Source: Sphingomonas sp. HMP6
GTDB taxonomy: Bacteria; Pseudomonadota; Alphaproteobacteria; Sphingomonadales; Sphingomonadaceae
Direction of reading: 5' to 3'
NCBI RefSeq assembly: GCF_013374095.1
Contig: NZ_AP022672.1
Span: forward strand, 3,303,501 to 3,367,500
Length of the DNA stretch: 64,000 bases
The notes under the pieces: model-generated
Seen by the model: only the letters and a program-made list of their open reading frames with translations
What the model was told of the DNA's origin: nothing
Databases searched by the model: none
In this document: piece after piece, positions 55,456 through 62,758 of the stretch
Position numbering within the stretch: position 1 is the first letter of the stretch
Layout of the letters: the number at the start of each line of letters is the position of its first letter
Translations under genes and position numbers: made by a program

Positions 55456-56697
55456 TCAATAGCGGCTGATTTCCACCGGCAATTTGCGATAGCCGTGGAC
55501 GAAGCAAGCCGAGACGCGCTCAGGCTCGCCCAGCACGTTTACGCGCATCCGGCGCTTGGCCATTTCCTCGAGCAGGATCGCGATCTGCAACTCGGCGAGG
55601 CGCGCGCCGACGCAGCGGTGGATGCCGTGGCCGAACGCCAGGTGCCGCCGGGCATTGGGGCGATCGACGATGATGCGGTCGGCATCGGGGAAGACGCTCT
55701 CGTCGCGATTGGCCGAGAGATACCAGAGTGCGAGCTTGTCGCCCGCCTTAATCTCTTGCCCCTCGAGCACCGTATCGGCGGTCGCGGTGCGGCGCATATG
55801 GGCGAGCGGCGTCTGCCAGCGGATGACTTCCTGCACGGTGTTCGCGATCAGCGTCGGATCAGCCTCCAGCTTGGCGCGCTGGTCGGGGAACAGGTCTAGC
55901 CCATAGGCGATCGCGCTCATCGTGTTGCGCGTCGTATCGTTGCCGCCGACGATCAGCAGGATCAAATTGCCGAGGAATTCGAGCTGGTCCATTTCCGCCA
56001 TTGCGTCGGAATGGATCATCATGCTGATCAAGTCAGGGGTCGGTTCCTTGCCGACCTTGCCGTCCCACAGATTCTGGAAATAGGCCCCGCATTCGTACAT
56101 GTGCTTCAGGCGTTCGAGCCGCAATTCCGGGCTTTTGACCAACTCGATATCGCCCGCCCAATCCGACCAGAAGGTCAGCTTGCGCCGGTCCGCCCACGGA
56201 AAATCGAACAGGATCGCCAGCATTTGCGTGGTCAGTTCGACCGAGACGGTGTCGACCCAGTCGAACGGCGTGTTCCATTCCAGCGTGTCGAGGATCTCGG
56301 CGGTGCGCATCCGGATGTTGTCGGTCATTCGAACCATCTCGCTCGGCGTGAAAGCGGGGGCGACGGTGCGGCGCTGGCCGGTGTGCTTGGGCCGGTCCAT
56401 CGCGATGAACATCGGCATGCGCACGTCGGTCGGGTCCTGCTCGATGAAATCGGCGAGCGTGATGCCGCCGGCTTGCGACGAGAACAATTCGGGCATCGAT
56501 TCGACGTGGACGATCGGCTTGTAGGTCGAGACCGACCAATACGGGCCGAAGCCCGAGTGTTCGATGCGGTGGACCGGGGCGGTGGCGCGGAGTTCGCGGA
56601 AAGGTGCCTGCCAGACATCGTCGCGGTAGAGTTCGGGTCGGCTTACATCCAACGGATCGATCGCACGCGCGGGTGCTTCGGGTGCCAACGTCGCCAT
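55456..56697 (-). CDS. Cytochrome P450, CYP153-like alkane hydroxylase
   Basis: 413 residues. The haem motif FGHGIHRCVGARLAELQ holds the axial Cys near residue 364; the I-helix is ILLIVGGNDTTRNTM; the ExxR is in VIRWQTPLAHMRRTA. FGPYWSV near the N-terminus, ELTTQMLAILFDFPW and NDTTRN closely follow CYP153A enzymes, soluble terminal hydroxylases of alkanes, alcohols and terpenes. CYP153 usually sits with ferredoxin and ferredoxin reductase genes; none is adjacent, so redox partners must be elsewhere. Family level is secure, and CYP153 membership is by recall of motifs. Confidence 0.92.
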   Translation of the reverse strand: MATLAPEAPARAIDPLDVSRPELYRDDVWQAPFRELRATAPVHRIEHSGFGPYWSVSTYKPIVHVESMPELFSSQAGGITLADFIEQDPTDVRMPMFIAMDRPKHTGQRRTVAPAFTPSEMVRMTDNIRMRTAEILDTLEWNTPFDWVDTVSVELTTQMLAILFDFPWADRRKLTFWSDWAGDIELVKSPELRLERLKHMYECGAYFQNLWDGKVGKEPTPDLISMMIHSDAMAEMDQLEFLGNLILLIVGGNDTTRNTMSAIAYGLDLFPDQRAKLEADPTLIANTVQEVIRWQTPLAHMRRTATADTVLEGQEIKAGDKLALWYLSANRDESVFPDADRIIVDRPNARRHLAFGHGIHRCVGARLAELQIAILLEEMAKRRMRVNVLGEPERVSACFVHGYRKLPVEISRY

Positions 56698-56733
56698 CTC
56701 TCGCTCTCCGTCTTTTATGCGGAGAGAAGACGC

Positions 56734-57990
56734 CTAACTGACACTCATGTCAACAGCCTTTCGTCGCCCGAAAAGGCTCTTCCAGCCGACCTTGCCGCTG
56801 CCCGATTGCAACACCCCGCGTCGGAACGCGCGCGCGCCGATCGTGATGGCGATCACCACCCACAGCGCTTGCCAGGCAAGCGCGGCGGCGTGCGGCCACA
56901 ATTCGGGCTTGTTCGCCGCATGCGCCGCCATCGCGTAAGGCGAACTCAGCGGAAACAGCTCGATGAACCACGTCCGCGTCGAATCGGGCGACCCCGTCGC
57001 CGATAGCGCAAGGCCGAACATCGCGACCTGCACGACCGTGATGGGCAGCGACAGCATCTGCAATTCGCGCGGGGTCGAGGCTTGCGCGCCCGCGCCCAGG
57101 AACACCGCGCCGAGCAGCAGATACGCCATCGCGAAATAGGCGAAGAACAGCAGATAGAACATCGGCCCGCCGACTGCCGGGCCGATCTCGCCGATCATCG
57201 CGGCGTAGCGCGGCGGCAGGATTCCGCCGATCTGGCTCACCAACGTCGCCCAGAAGGCGACGAACAGCAGCGCCGAGCCGAACATGCCGATGAGCTTGCC
57301 GAAGAAGACCGCCTCCAATGGGATAGCGGCGGCGAGCACTTCGATCACCTTGTTGCTGCGCTCCTCCATCATCGTACCCACCGCTTGTCCGGCGAGCAGC
57401 AATGTGAGGAAAAAGATGCCGAACACGGCGATGGATGCAGCCAGCTTATGGCCGCTGTCGGTCGGCACGTTGCGCGCGATCGAGATCAGCGTTGCCGTGC
57501 TGAGCGGTTCGGCTTGCGCCGGATCGGTGCGCAGCGTCGCCTCGGCCAGCGCGGCGAGATAGCGTGCGTCTGCGCGTCCTTGCCCGCCATAGAGAACGGT
57601 CGGATTCGTCAAATCGCCATACAATGTCGCGGTGGCTTCGGCGGCTCTCTTGCTGGCAAACGTGGCGCGGGCCTGCGATTTCGGGTCGGGCCCCGGTGCT
57701 TCCAGCGCGAGCATCGCCGGCTGATCGACCCGCGAGAAGACCGCGCGCAGCCGGACGTCGGCGGCGCGCATCGCGGCTTGCTGCGCCGGCGCGACTATCG
57801 CGACGACCCGGGTCTTGGCGTTCGACCCTTCGGTCACCGAGCGCGCGCCCATCCCGCCGACCAGCCCGAAGCCGATTGTGAACACCGGCGACAGCAGGAA
57901 CAGCAGGAAGGTCGGCGTGAACACCGTCGCGACGAAATCGCGCCGCGCGATGGTCAGCGTCTGGCGGACGATACGGGGAAGTCTGCTCAT
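56734..57990 (-). CDS. ABC-2 type transporter permease (NatB-like)
   Basis: 418 residues. One N-terminal membrane helix (TPTFLLFLLSPVFTIGFGLV) is followed by a periplasmic domain of about 140 residues, then five or six helices (including LAASIAVFGIFFLTLLLAGQAVGTMMEERSNKVIEVLAAAI and FYLLFFAYFAMAYLLLGAVFLG). EERSNKVIEVL is the typical coupling segment of NatB/YhaP-like exporters. Its start overlaps the end of the ATP-binding subunit gene (ATGA). The exported substrate is not known; sodium was proposed for NatAB. The same frame is open far upstream but only through the ATPase gene. Confidence 0.9.
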   Translation of the reverse strand: MSRLPRIVRQTLTIARRDFVATVFTPTFLLFLLSPVFTIGFGLVGGMGARSVTEGSNAKTRVVAIVAPAQQAAMRAADVRLRAVFSRVDQPAMLALEAPGPDPKSQARATFASKRAAEATATLYGDLTNPTVLYGGQGRADARYLAALAEATLRTDPAQAEPLSTATLISIARNVPTDSGHKLAASIAVFGIFFLTLLLAGQAVGTMMEERSNKVIEVLAAAIPLEAVFFGKLIGMFGSALLFVAFWATLVSQIGGILPPRYAAMIGEIGPAVGGPMFYLLFFAYFAMAYLLLGAVFLGAGAQASTPRELQMLSLPITVVQVAMFGLALSATGSPDSTRTWFIELFPLSSPYAMAAHAANKPELWPHAAALAWQALWVVIAITIGARAFRRGVLQSGSGKVGWKSLFGRRKAVDMSVS

Positions 57991-58904
57991 TGCGCTTGCT
58001 CCAGGGCAGCCTTGCCGACGATCCGCACGAAGGCATCGTGCAAGCCGGGGCGCTCGATCGACAGTCCGGCAATGCCGTGGCCTGCGCCGATCAAGCGGCT
58101 CAGCGCCTGTTCGACCCCGCCTTCGGGTACTTCGAAATTCCAGCCATGCTCGTCGTGCCGCGCATCGGCGGGCAGGAACGCCGCGACGCCGGCGTCGTCG
58201 CGCACCGGCACATAATGCGCGCGCATCGGCAACATGCCGCGCGCATCCGCGACGGTGCCCTCGAAGCGGCGCTTGCCGCCCGCGATGATCGCGAGCCGGT
58301 CGCACAGCCGTTCGGCGTGCGCCATGACGTGCGTCGAGAACAATACCGTCGCGCCGCGATCGCGCTCGGCGAGGATCAGCGCTTCCAATCGTTCCTGATT
58401 GACCGGGTCGAGCCCCGAAAACGGCTCGTCGAGCACCAGCAGATCGGGCTGATGCACGACCGAGCCGAGCAATTGCACGAGCTGCGCCATGCCCTTGGAC
58501 AGCTTGCGGATCTTGGTGTCGACCGCATGGCCGAGCCCCGCCGCCTCGAGCAAGGCGACGGCGCGCTTGCGTCCGGTCTTGAGATCGAGTCCGCGCAAGG
58601 CCCCCATGAACGCCACCGCATCCTTCGCGCGCATCGCCGGATACAGCCCGCGTTCTTCGGGCAGATAGCCCACCCGGTCGCTCGCATCGCGTGGAGACGT
58701 GTGGCCGAGCAAAGTGCGCGTGCCGCCATCGGGCTCGATAATGCCGAGCAACATCCGCAGCGTCGTCGTCTTGCCGGCACCATTTGGCCCGAGCACGCCG
58801 TAGATCGCTCCCTTGGGGACCGCGATATCGACCCCGTCGACGACGCGCTTGCCGCCGAAATTCTTGATCAGGCCAGTGGCGGAAACCGCCAGGTCGTTGC
58901 TCAA
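57987..58904 (-). CDS. ABC transporter ATP-binding protein (NatA-like)
   Basis: 305 residues from TTG 58904, which has GAGAGAGG upstream. Walker A GPNGAGKTTTLRM near residue 40, Q-loop region VGYLPEERGLYPAM, signature LSKGMAQLVQLL, Walker B LLVLDEPFSGLDP and H-loop STHVMAHAE, then a 90-residue C-terminal domain. An in-frame ATG at 58955 lies within a REP element and would add residues [12 protein letters not shown], which are a translation of the repeat; that start is unlikely. It is first in an operon with the permease. Confidence 0.92.
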   Translation of the reverse strand: MSNDLAVSATGLIKNFGGKRVVDGVDIAVPKGAIYGVLGPNGAGKTTTLRMLLGIIEPDGGTRTLLGHTSPRDASDRVGYLPEERGLYPAMRAKDAVAFMGALRGLDLKTGRKRAVALLEAAGLGHAVDTKIRKLSKGMAQLVQLLGSVVHQPDLLVLDEPFSGLDPVNQERLEALILAERDRGATVLFSTHVMAHAERLCDRLAIIAGGKRRFEGTVADARGMLPMRAHYVPVRDDAGVAAFLPADARHDEHGWNFEVPEGGVEQALSRLIGAGHGIAGLSIERPGLHDAFVRIVGKAALEQAQ

Positions 58905-58917
58905 GGGAAACCTCTCT

Positions 58918-59008
58918 CTTCCGTTCGCCCTGAGCCTGTCGAAGGGCATGTCCACATCCCCTGCCTAGAAGAAAAGAAGGGGCTTCGACAAGCTTAGCCC
59001 GAACGGGA
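58918..59008. repeat. REP-like inverted pair (GTCGAAG family)
   Basis: Units CCGTTCGCCCTGAGCCTGTC-GAAGGG (58920-58945) and, inverted, GGCTTCGACAAGCTTAGCCC-GAACGGG (58981-59007). It occupies the promoter region between the divergent natA-like operon and queG. Confidence 0.9.
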
Positions 59009-59020
59009 TATGGGACGGTG

Positions 59021-60178
59021 ATGACCGATCGCGTTTCGCTGGAAGACCGCCTTGCTGCAAAAGTGCGCGAATTGGGGTTCGCGGCGTGCGGCGTGACGCG
59101 GGCCGATGCTGCGCCGCGCTCTGCCGCGCGGTTGCACGAGTGGCTCGCGCAAGGTCTGCATGGCGACATGATCTGGATGGCGGAACGGGCGCATCAGCGC
59201 GAATCGCCCGTGGCGCTGTGGCCCGAGGTGAAGAGCGTGATCGCTTTGGGCATGAGCTACGCCCCCGCGGCCGATCCGCTCGCGCTGGCGGGGGAGGGCG
59301 GGGTTGGCCGCATCTCGGTCTATGCGCAGGGCGGCGATTATCACGACGTGGTCAAGCGTGCGCTGAAAGCGCTCGCGCGCTGGCTGGTGGCGGAGGTGCC
59401 GGGGACCGACCTCAAGGTGTTTGTCGATACCGCACCGGTGATGGAAAAACCGCTGGCAGAGGCGGCTGGACTTGGCTGGCAGGGCAAGCACACGAATTTG
59501 GTGAGCCGCGAACATGGCTCGTGGTTGTTTCTGGGGGCGATTTATACGACGTTGGAGGTTGCACAACGCACCCCCCTCCCGCTTGCGGGAGGGGCTGGGG
59601 GTGGGCGCGACGATTCAACAAGCGAGGGCGCTAGTGGCGCGCGCGAGCCCACCCCCAACCCCTCCCGCGAGCGGGAGGGGGGAAATACCGCCGCCGACCA
59701 TTGCGGCACCTGCACCGCCTGCCAGACCGCGTGCCCGACCGATGCCTTCCCCACCCCCTACCGCCTCGATGCGCGGCGCTGCATCTCGTACCTGACAATC
59801 GAACATGCCGGCCCGATCCCGCTCGAATTCCGCGAGGCTATCGGCAACCGGATCTATGGCTGCGACGATTGCTTGGCGGTGTGCCCGTGGAACAAGTTCG
59901 CCGCGACCGCGCACGCCAACCGCGCCTTCCTGCCGCGCGCGGAGCTTGCTGCGCCAGCGCTCGCCGATCTGCTCGCGCTCGACGATGCGGGGTTCCGGCA
60001 AGTCTTCTCAGGCTCGCCGATCAAGCGGATCGGGCGCAACCGGATGATGCGTAATTGCCTGATCGCGGCGGGGAATAGCGGGGAGGCAGGGTTGCGCGCT
60101 GCCGTGGCGCCGTTGCTCGACGATCCCGATCCGGTCGTGGCCGAGGCCGCGGAATGGGCGCTGGCGCGTTTGGTTTAG
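59021..60178 (+). CDS. queG: Epoxyqueuosine reductase QueG with an in-frame palindromic insertion
   Basis: 385 residues, about 35 longer than most QueG proteins. This cobalamin- and iron-sulfur-dependent enzyme performs the last step of queuosine tRNA modification. The N-terminal corrinoid domain has [11 protein letters not shown] and [26 protein letters not shown]. The ferredoxin domain has [16 protein letters not shown] and [14 protein letters not shown], eight cysteines for two 4Fe-4S clusters. A C-terminal HEAT-like helix pair ends the chain. Between the two domains, residues about 185-220 ([11 protein letters not shown] ... PSREREG) are encoded by the same palindromic element as in uvrA, with the frame intact and all cluster cysteines present. 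Confidence 0.95.
   Translation: MTDRVSLEDRLAAKVRELGFAACGVTRADAAPRSAARLHEWLAQGLHGDMIWMAERAHQRESPVALWPEVKSVIALGMSYAPAADPLALAGEGGVGRISVYAQGGDYHDVVKRALKALARWLVAEVPGTDLKVFVDTAPVMEKPLAEAAGLGWQGKHTNLVSREHGSWLFLGAIYTTLEVAQRTPLPLAGGAGGGRDDSTSEGASGAREPTPNPSREREGGNTAADHCGTCTACQTACPTDAFPTPYRLDARRCISYLTIEHAGPIPLEFREAIGNRIYGCDDCLAVCPWNKFAATAHANRAFLPRAELAAPALADLLALDDAGFRQVFSGSPIKRIGRNRMMRNCLIAAGNSGEAGLRAAVAPLLDDPDPVVAEAAEWALARLV
59573..59680 (+). repeat. Double-hairpin palindromic element inside queG (copy 3)
   Basis: 108 bp between CCCCTCCCGC and GCGGGAGGGG, with end hairpins (TT and GA loops) and inner arms CTGGGGGTGGGC / GCCCACCCCCAAC. The length is a multiple of three and it is read in the same phase as the uvrA copy (both begin [11 protein letters not shown]). 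Confidence 0.95.
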
Positions 60179-60208
60179 GTCACTGTCGCTAAATCGCGCT
60201 TCCGTCTT

Positions 60209-60298
60209 CCGTTCGCGCTGAGCTTGTCGAAGCCCTCCTTTCCACGGGCGACGGCGCTTGTGGGGAGAGGTGCCCTTCGACAGGCTAAGGGCGAACGG
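60209..60298. repeat. REP-like inverted pair (GTCGAAG family)
   Basis: Units CCGTTCGCGCTGAGCTTGTC-GAAGCCC (60209-60235) and, inverted, CCCTTCGACAGGCTAAGGGC-GAACGG (60273-60298). They lie between the convergent ends of queG and a lipoprotein gene. Confidence 0.9.
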
Positions 60299-60322
60299 AG
60301 ATGGACAGACCGTGTTCTGATG

Positions 60323-60688
60323 CTACCGCCGCCGCCCCGCCTGCAGCGCCCCGACGCAGCTCGCGCGGTCGATTGGCGACCCATCCGTCTGGCGCGCGTC
60401 GAGATAGGTGACGGTCGGCTCCGCTTTGCCCTTGGGATAGAGATACGCATCGAGCACGCACGTCGCGTTACCGAATTGCAGCTTCCGCGCATTGCCCTCG
60501 CGCACATCCGCCGTCGGTGCGCCGAACATCGCGGTCAGCGCCGCGGAACTCGCGCCGATCACTTGCCCCAGTCCCGCTGTCCCGGTCGGGATCGGGATCA
60601 GCGGCGGGCGCACCGACCCGGGCTGCGCAGTACCGGTCGCGCACCCCGCCAGCGCAAGACCGAGCAGAATCGCACCGAAAATCTTCAT
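60323..60688 (-). CDS. Hypothetical lipoprotein
   Basis: 121 residues with a lipoprotein signal MKIFGAILLGLALAGC. The mature domain GASSAALTAMFGAPTADVREGNARKLQFGNATCVLDAYLYPKG has a helix-strand pattern and the FG.P...R.EG...W/LQF layout reminiscent of SmpA/OmlA-like lipoproteins, with two cysteines that may pair. The role is unknown; an outer-membrane accessory function is a guess from that resemblance. Its ATG overlaps the stop of the upstream EI24 gene, so the two are co-translated. Confidence 0.78.
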   Translation of the reverse strand: MKIFGAILLGLALAGCATGTAQPGSVRPPLIPIPTGTAGLGQVIGASSAALTAMFGAPTADVREGNARKLQFGNATCVLDAYLYPKGKAEPTVTYLDARQTDGSPIDRASCVGALQAGRRR

Positions 60689-61380
60689 GCCGTGCGCCCC
60701 TTGTGAAACAGATGCGTTGCCATTGCAGCACCGATGATCGGCGCGAACAGGTTGAGGATCGGAACCATGAACAGCGCCGTCCCGGCAACCCCCAGCGCGA
60801 AGCGATCGACCGCGCCGGTCTTGCGCCAGTCTCGCCCCATCGAAAACAAAGGCGTCGCATCGTCCATATGGCGCGCCGCCACCATCTGTCCGAAATCGTT
60901 GCCGAGCAGCCAACCATTGACGAGGAAGAACAGCAGCGCCGTCCCCACGCCCGTCACCAGCAGCATGATGTAAACGGGTACCAGCGCCAGGTTGATCAGG
61001 ATCGCGCGTCCCGCCGAGCGCAAGCCAAGGCCGATCCCACGCGCGATCGAAACGTCGTGCGCGCCCGCCAGCGCTTGCGGATAATGCTTGCGCTCGACCG
61101 CGATCACCACGTCGTCGGCAAACACCCCCATCACCGCCACTGCAACCGCGCGGAACAACAGCCAGCCCAGCCCGAACGCGATCAGCAGCGCCACCGTGCC
61201 GACCAGCGCGCCGAGATCGGGGTTCCAGCCGAGCGCTTCGATCCCGCGTTGCCCGGCGTACCATAGGCCCGCGCCGAGCAACGCGATCAGCAGCACCGTC
61301 AGCGCGAAGGATTTCAGGAACACCGCGATGATCTTGCGATCGCCGAGTTGTCCGAGCGAGAGGAGGAAGGCGCTGAGCAT
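60685..61380 (-). CDS. EI24/CysZ-like membrane protein
   Basis: 231 residues with several membrane segments (FALTVLLIALLGAGLWYA, LVGTVALLIAFGLGWLLFRAVAVAVMGVFADDVVIAVE, AILINLALVPVYIMLLVTGVGTALLFFLVNGWLLGNDF, LGVAGTALFMVPILNLFAPIIGAAMATHLFHKG). The NGWLLGNDF motif and the C-terminal PILNLFAPIIGAAMATHL segment match the EI24-domain family, whose bacterial member CysZ imports sulfate. No sulfate assimilation genes adjoin it here, so substrate assignment would be speculative. I chose ATG 61380, which has GAGGAGG upstream. Confidence 0.85.
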   Translation of the reverse strand: MLSAFLLSLGQLGDRKIIAVFLKSFALTVLLIALLGAGLWYAGQRGIEALGWNPDLGALVGTVALLIAFGLGWLLFRAVAVAVMGVFADDVVIAVERKHYPQALAGAHDVSIARGIGLGLRSAGRAILINLALVPVYIMLLVTGVGTALLFFLVNGWLLGNDFGQMVAARHMDDATPLFSMGRDWRKTGAVDRFALGVAGTALFMVPILNLFAPIIGAAMATHLFHKGRTA

Positions 61381-61411
61381 GGGATGGCACTTAGCGACCG
61401 GCTCTTCCCCC

Positions 61412-61517
61412 GTCACCCCGGCCTTGTGCCGGGGTCCACTGTGCCGCGAACGAATCCCGCGAAGGTATAAGCGTGCCGCCTGCCGCACGGTGGACCCCGG
61501 CACAAGGCCGGGGTGAC
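61412..61517. repeat. Perfect 27-bp inverted REP pair (CCGGGG family)
   Basis: The left arm begins GTCACCCCGGCCTTGTGCCG (61412-61438) and its exact reverse complement lies at 61491-61517, with a 52-base spacer. Each arm also forms its own hairpin. It lies between two divergent genes, upstream of the adenosine kinase gene. Confidence 0.95.
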
Positions 61518-61591
61518 GGGATGGCCCAAGGTTGCACGCAACTCACCGCCCCGGTACGGCCCCGGCAACCTTATCCACCGGAGACCGTCCC

Positions 61592-62590
61592 TTGACTCAA
61601 CCCACCTATGACGTCGTCGCGATCGGCAATGCCATCGTCGATGTCCTGTCGCAGTCCGACGATGCCTTCCTTGCAGAGGCAGGGATGAACAAGGGCTCGA
61701 TGCAGCTCATGTTCTCACCCGAGGAAGCCGATGCGCTCTACGCCAAGATGGGCCCGGGGATCGAGGCGAGCGGCGGGTCGGCTGCGAACACCGTCGCCGG
61801 CGTCGCCGCGCTCGGCGGGAAATGCGGTTTCATCGGTCAGGTCGCGTCGGACGAGCTGGGCGACATCTTCGCGCACGACATTCGCGCAGTCGGGATTGAT
61901 TTCACCACCGCCGCGCGCGACGGCGCGCCGACCACCGCCCGCTGCCTGATCTTCGTCACGCCCGATGGGCAGCGCACGATGAACACCTTCCTCGGTGCGT
62001 CGCAATTCCTCCCCGAGGCAGCACTCGACCGCGATCTGATCGCCAACGCCGCGATCCTCTATCTCGAAGGCTATCTGTGGGATCCGGAGGAGCCGCGCCA
62101 GGCGATGCGCGCCGCGATCGAGGTCGCGCGCAAGGCCGGGCGCAAGGTCGCCTTTACGCTCAGCGACGTGTTCTGCATCTCGCGCCACGGCGGCGATTTC
62201 CGCAAGCTGATGGCGGACGGCCTGCTCGACATCATGTTCGCCAATGAAGCCGAGATCACCGCGTTGATGGGCACCGACGATTTCGATGCGGCGGTGGCCG
62301 AGGCGGCGACGCAAGTGCCGATGCTGGTCGTGACGCGCAGCGAAAAGGGCGCGATCGCGGTGTCGGGCGGCCAGACCGTCTCCTGCCATGCCGAGCCGAT
62401 CGAGCGCGTGGTCGATACGACCGGTGCTGGCGATCTGTTTGCCGCCGGTTTCCTGCACGGCCAGGCGCAGGGCAAGAGCATCGCCGATTCGCTCAAGATG
62501 GGCGCGGTCTGCGCGGCGGAAATCATATCGCACTACGGCGCGCGCGCGCAGGTCGATTTGAAGGCGCTGGTGGCGAGCAAGCTCGGCTAA
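61592..62590 (+). CDS. Adenosine kinase (PfkB family)
   Basis: 332 residues from TTG 61592, preceded by CCGGAG. The ribokinase-fold start YDVVAIGNAIVDVL, the substrate-binding GGSAANTVAGVAALGGKCGFIG, ANEAEITALMG and the C-terminal signature DTTGAGDLFAAGFLHG with the catalytic Asp are those of alphaproteobacterial adenosine kinase-like PfkB proteins, which phosphorylate adenosine for purine salvage. A longer upstream frame lacks a plausible ATG near a ribosome-binding site. The gene is monocistronic and ends near a REP pair and a strong terminator. Confidence 0.9.
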   Translation: MTQPTYDVVAIGNAIVDVLSQSDDAFLAEAGMNKGSMQLMFSPEEADALYAKMGPGIEASGGSAANTVAGVAALGGKCGFIGQVASDELGDIFAHDIRAVGIDFTTAARDGAPTTARCLIFVTPDGQRTMNTFLGASQFLPEAALDRDLIANAAILYLEGYLWDPEEPRQAMRAAIEVARKAGRKVAFTLSDVFCISRHGGDFRKLMADGLLDIMFANEAEITALMGTDDFDAAVAEAATQVPMLVVTRSEKGAIAVSGGQTVSCHAEPIERVVDTTGAGDLFAAGFLHGQAQGKSIADSLKMGAVCAAEIISHYGARAQVDLKALVASKLG

Positions 62591-62610
62591 GGCTGAAGCG
62601 GGATAGGCTG

Positions 62611-62682
62611 TGCTCCGACGCAGGCCGGAGCCCTGGCCATAAGCGATACCGCCCCGGCCAGCGCTCCGGCCTGCGTCGGAGC
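62611..62682. repeat. Inverted repeat, 21-bp perfect arms
   Basis: Arms at 62611-62631 (TGCTCCGACGCAGGCCGGAG...) and 62662-62682 are exact reverse complements around a 30-base centre that adds CCTGG / CCAG-type pairing. It is a separate REP family (CGACGCAGG) between the kinase gene and the terminator. Confidence 0.92.
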
Positions 62683-62701
62683 ACGCTTGGACGGCGGACA
62701 G

Positions 62702-62736
62702 AAAAAAAAGGCCGGGGAGCAATCCCCGGCCTTTTT
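62702..62736. terminator. Bidirectional rho-independent terminator
   Basis: A run of A residues, stem GGCCGGGGA / TCCCCGGCC with a short loop, then TTTTT. It serves the plus-strand kinase gene and the convergent permease gene. Confidence 0.95.
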
Positions 62737-62758
62737 CGTGGTCCTAAGCTTAGCCGTC

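Noticed and set aside
56734..59169. Single 811-codon protein spanning both ABC genes
   Set aside because: The first half is the ATPase gene read in the wrong frame; the real permease starts at 57990 with an ATGA overlap.
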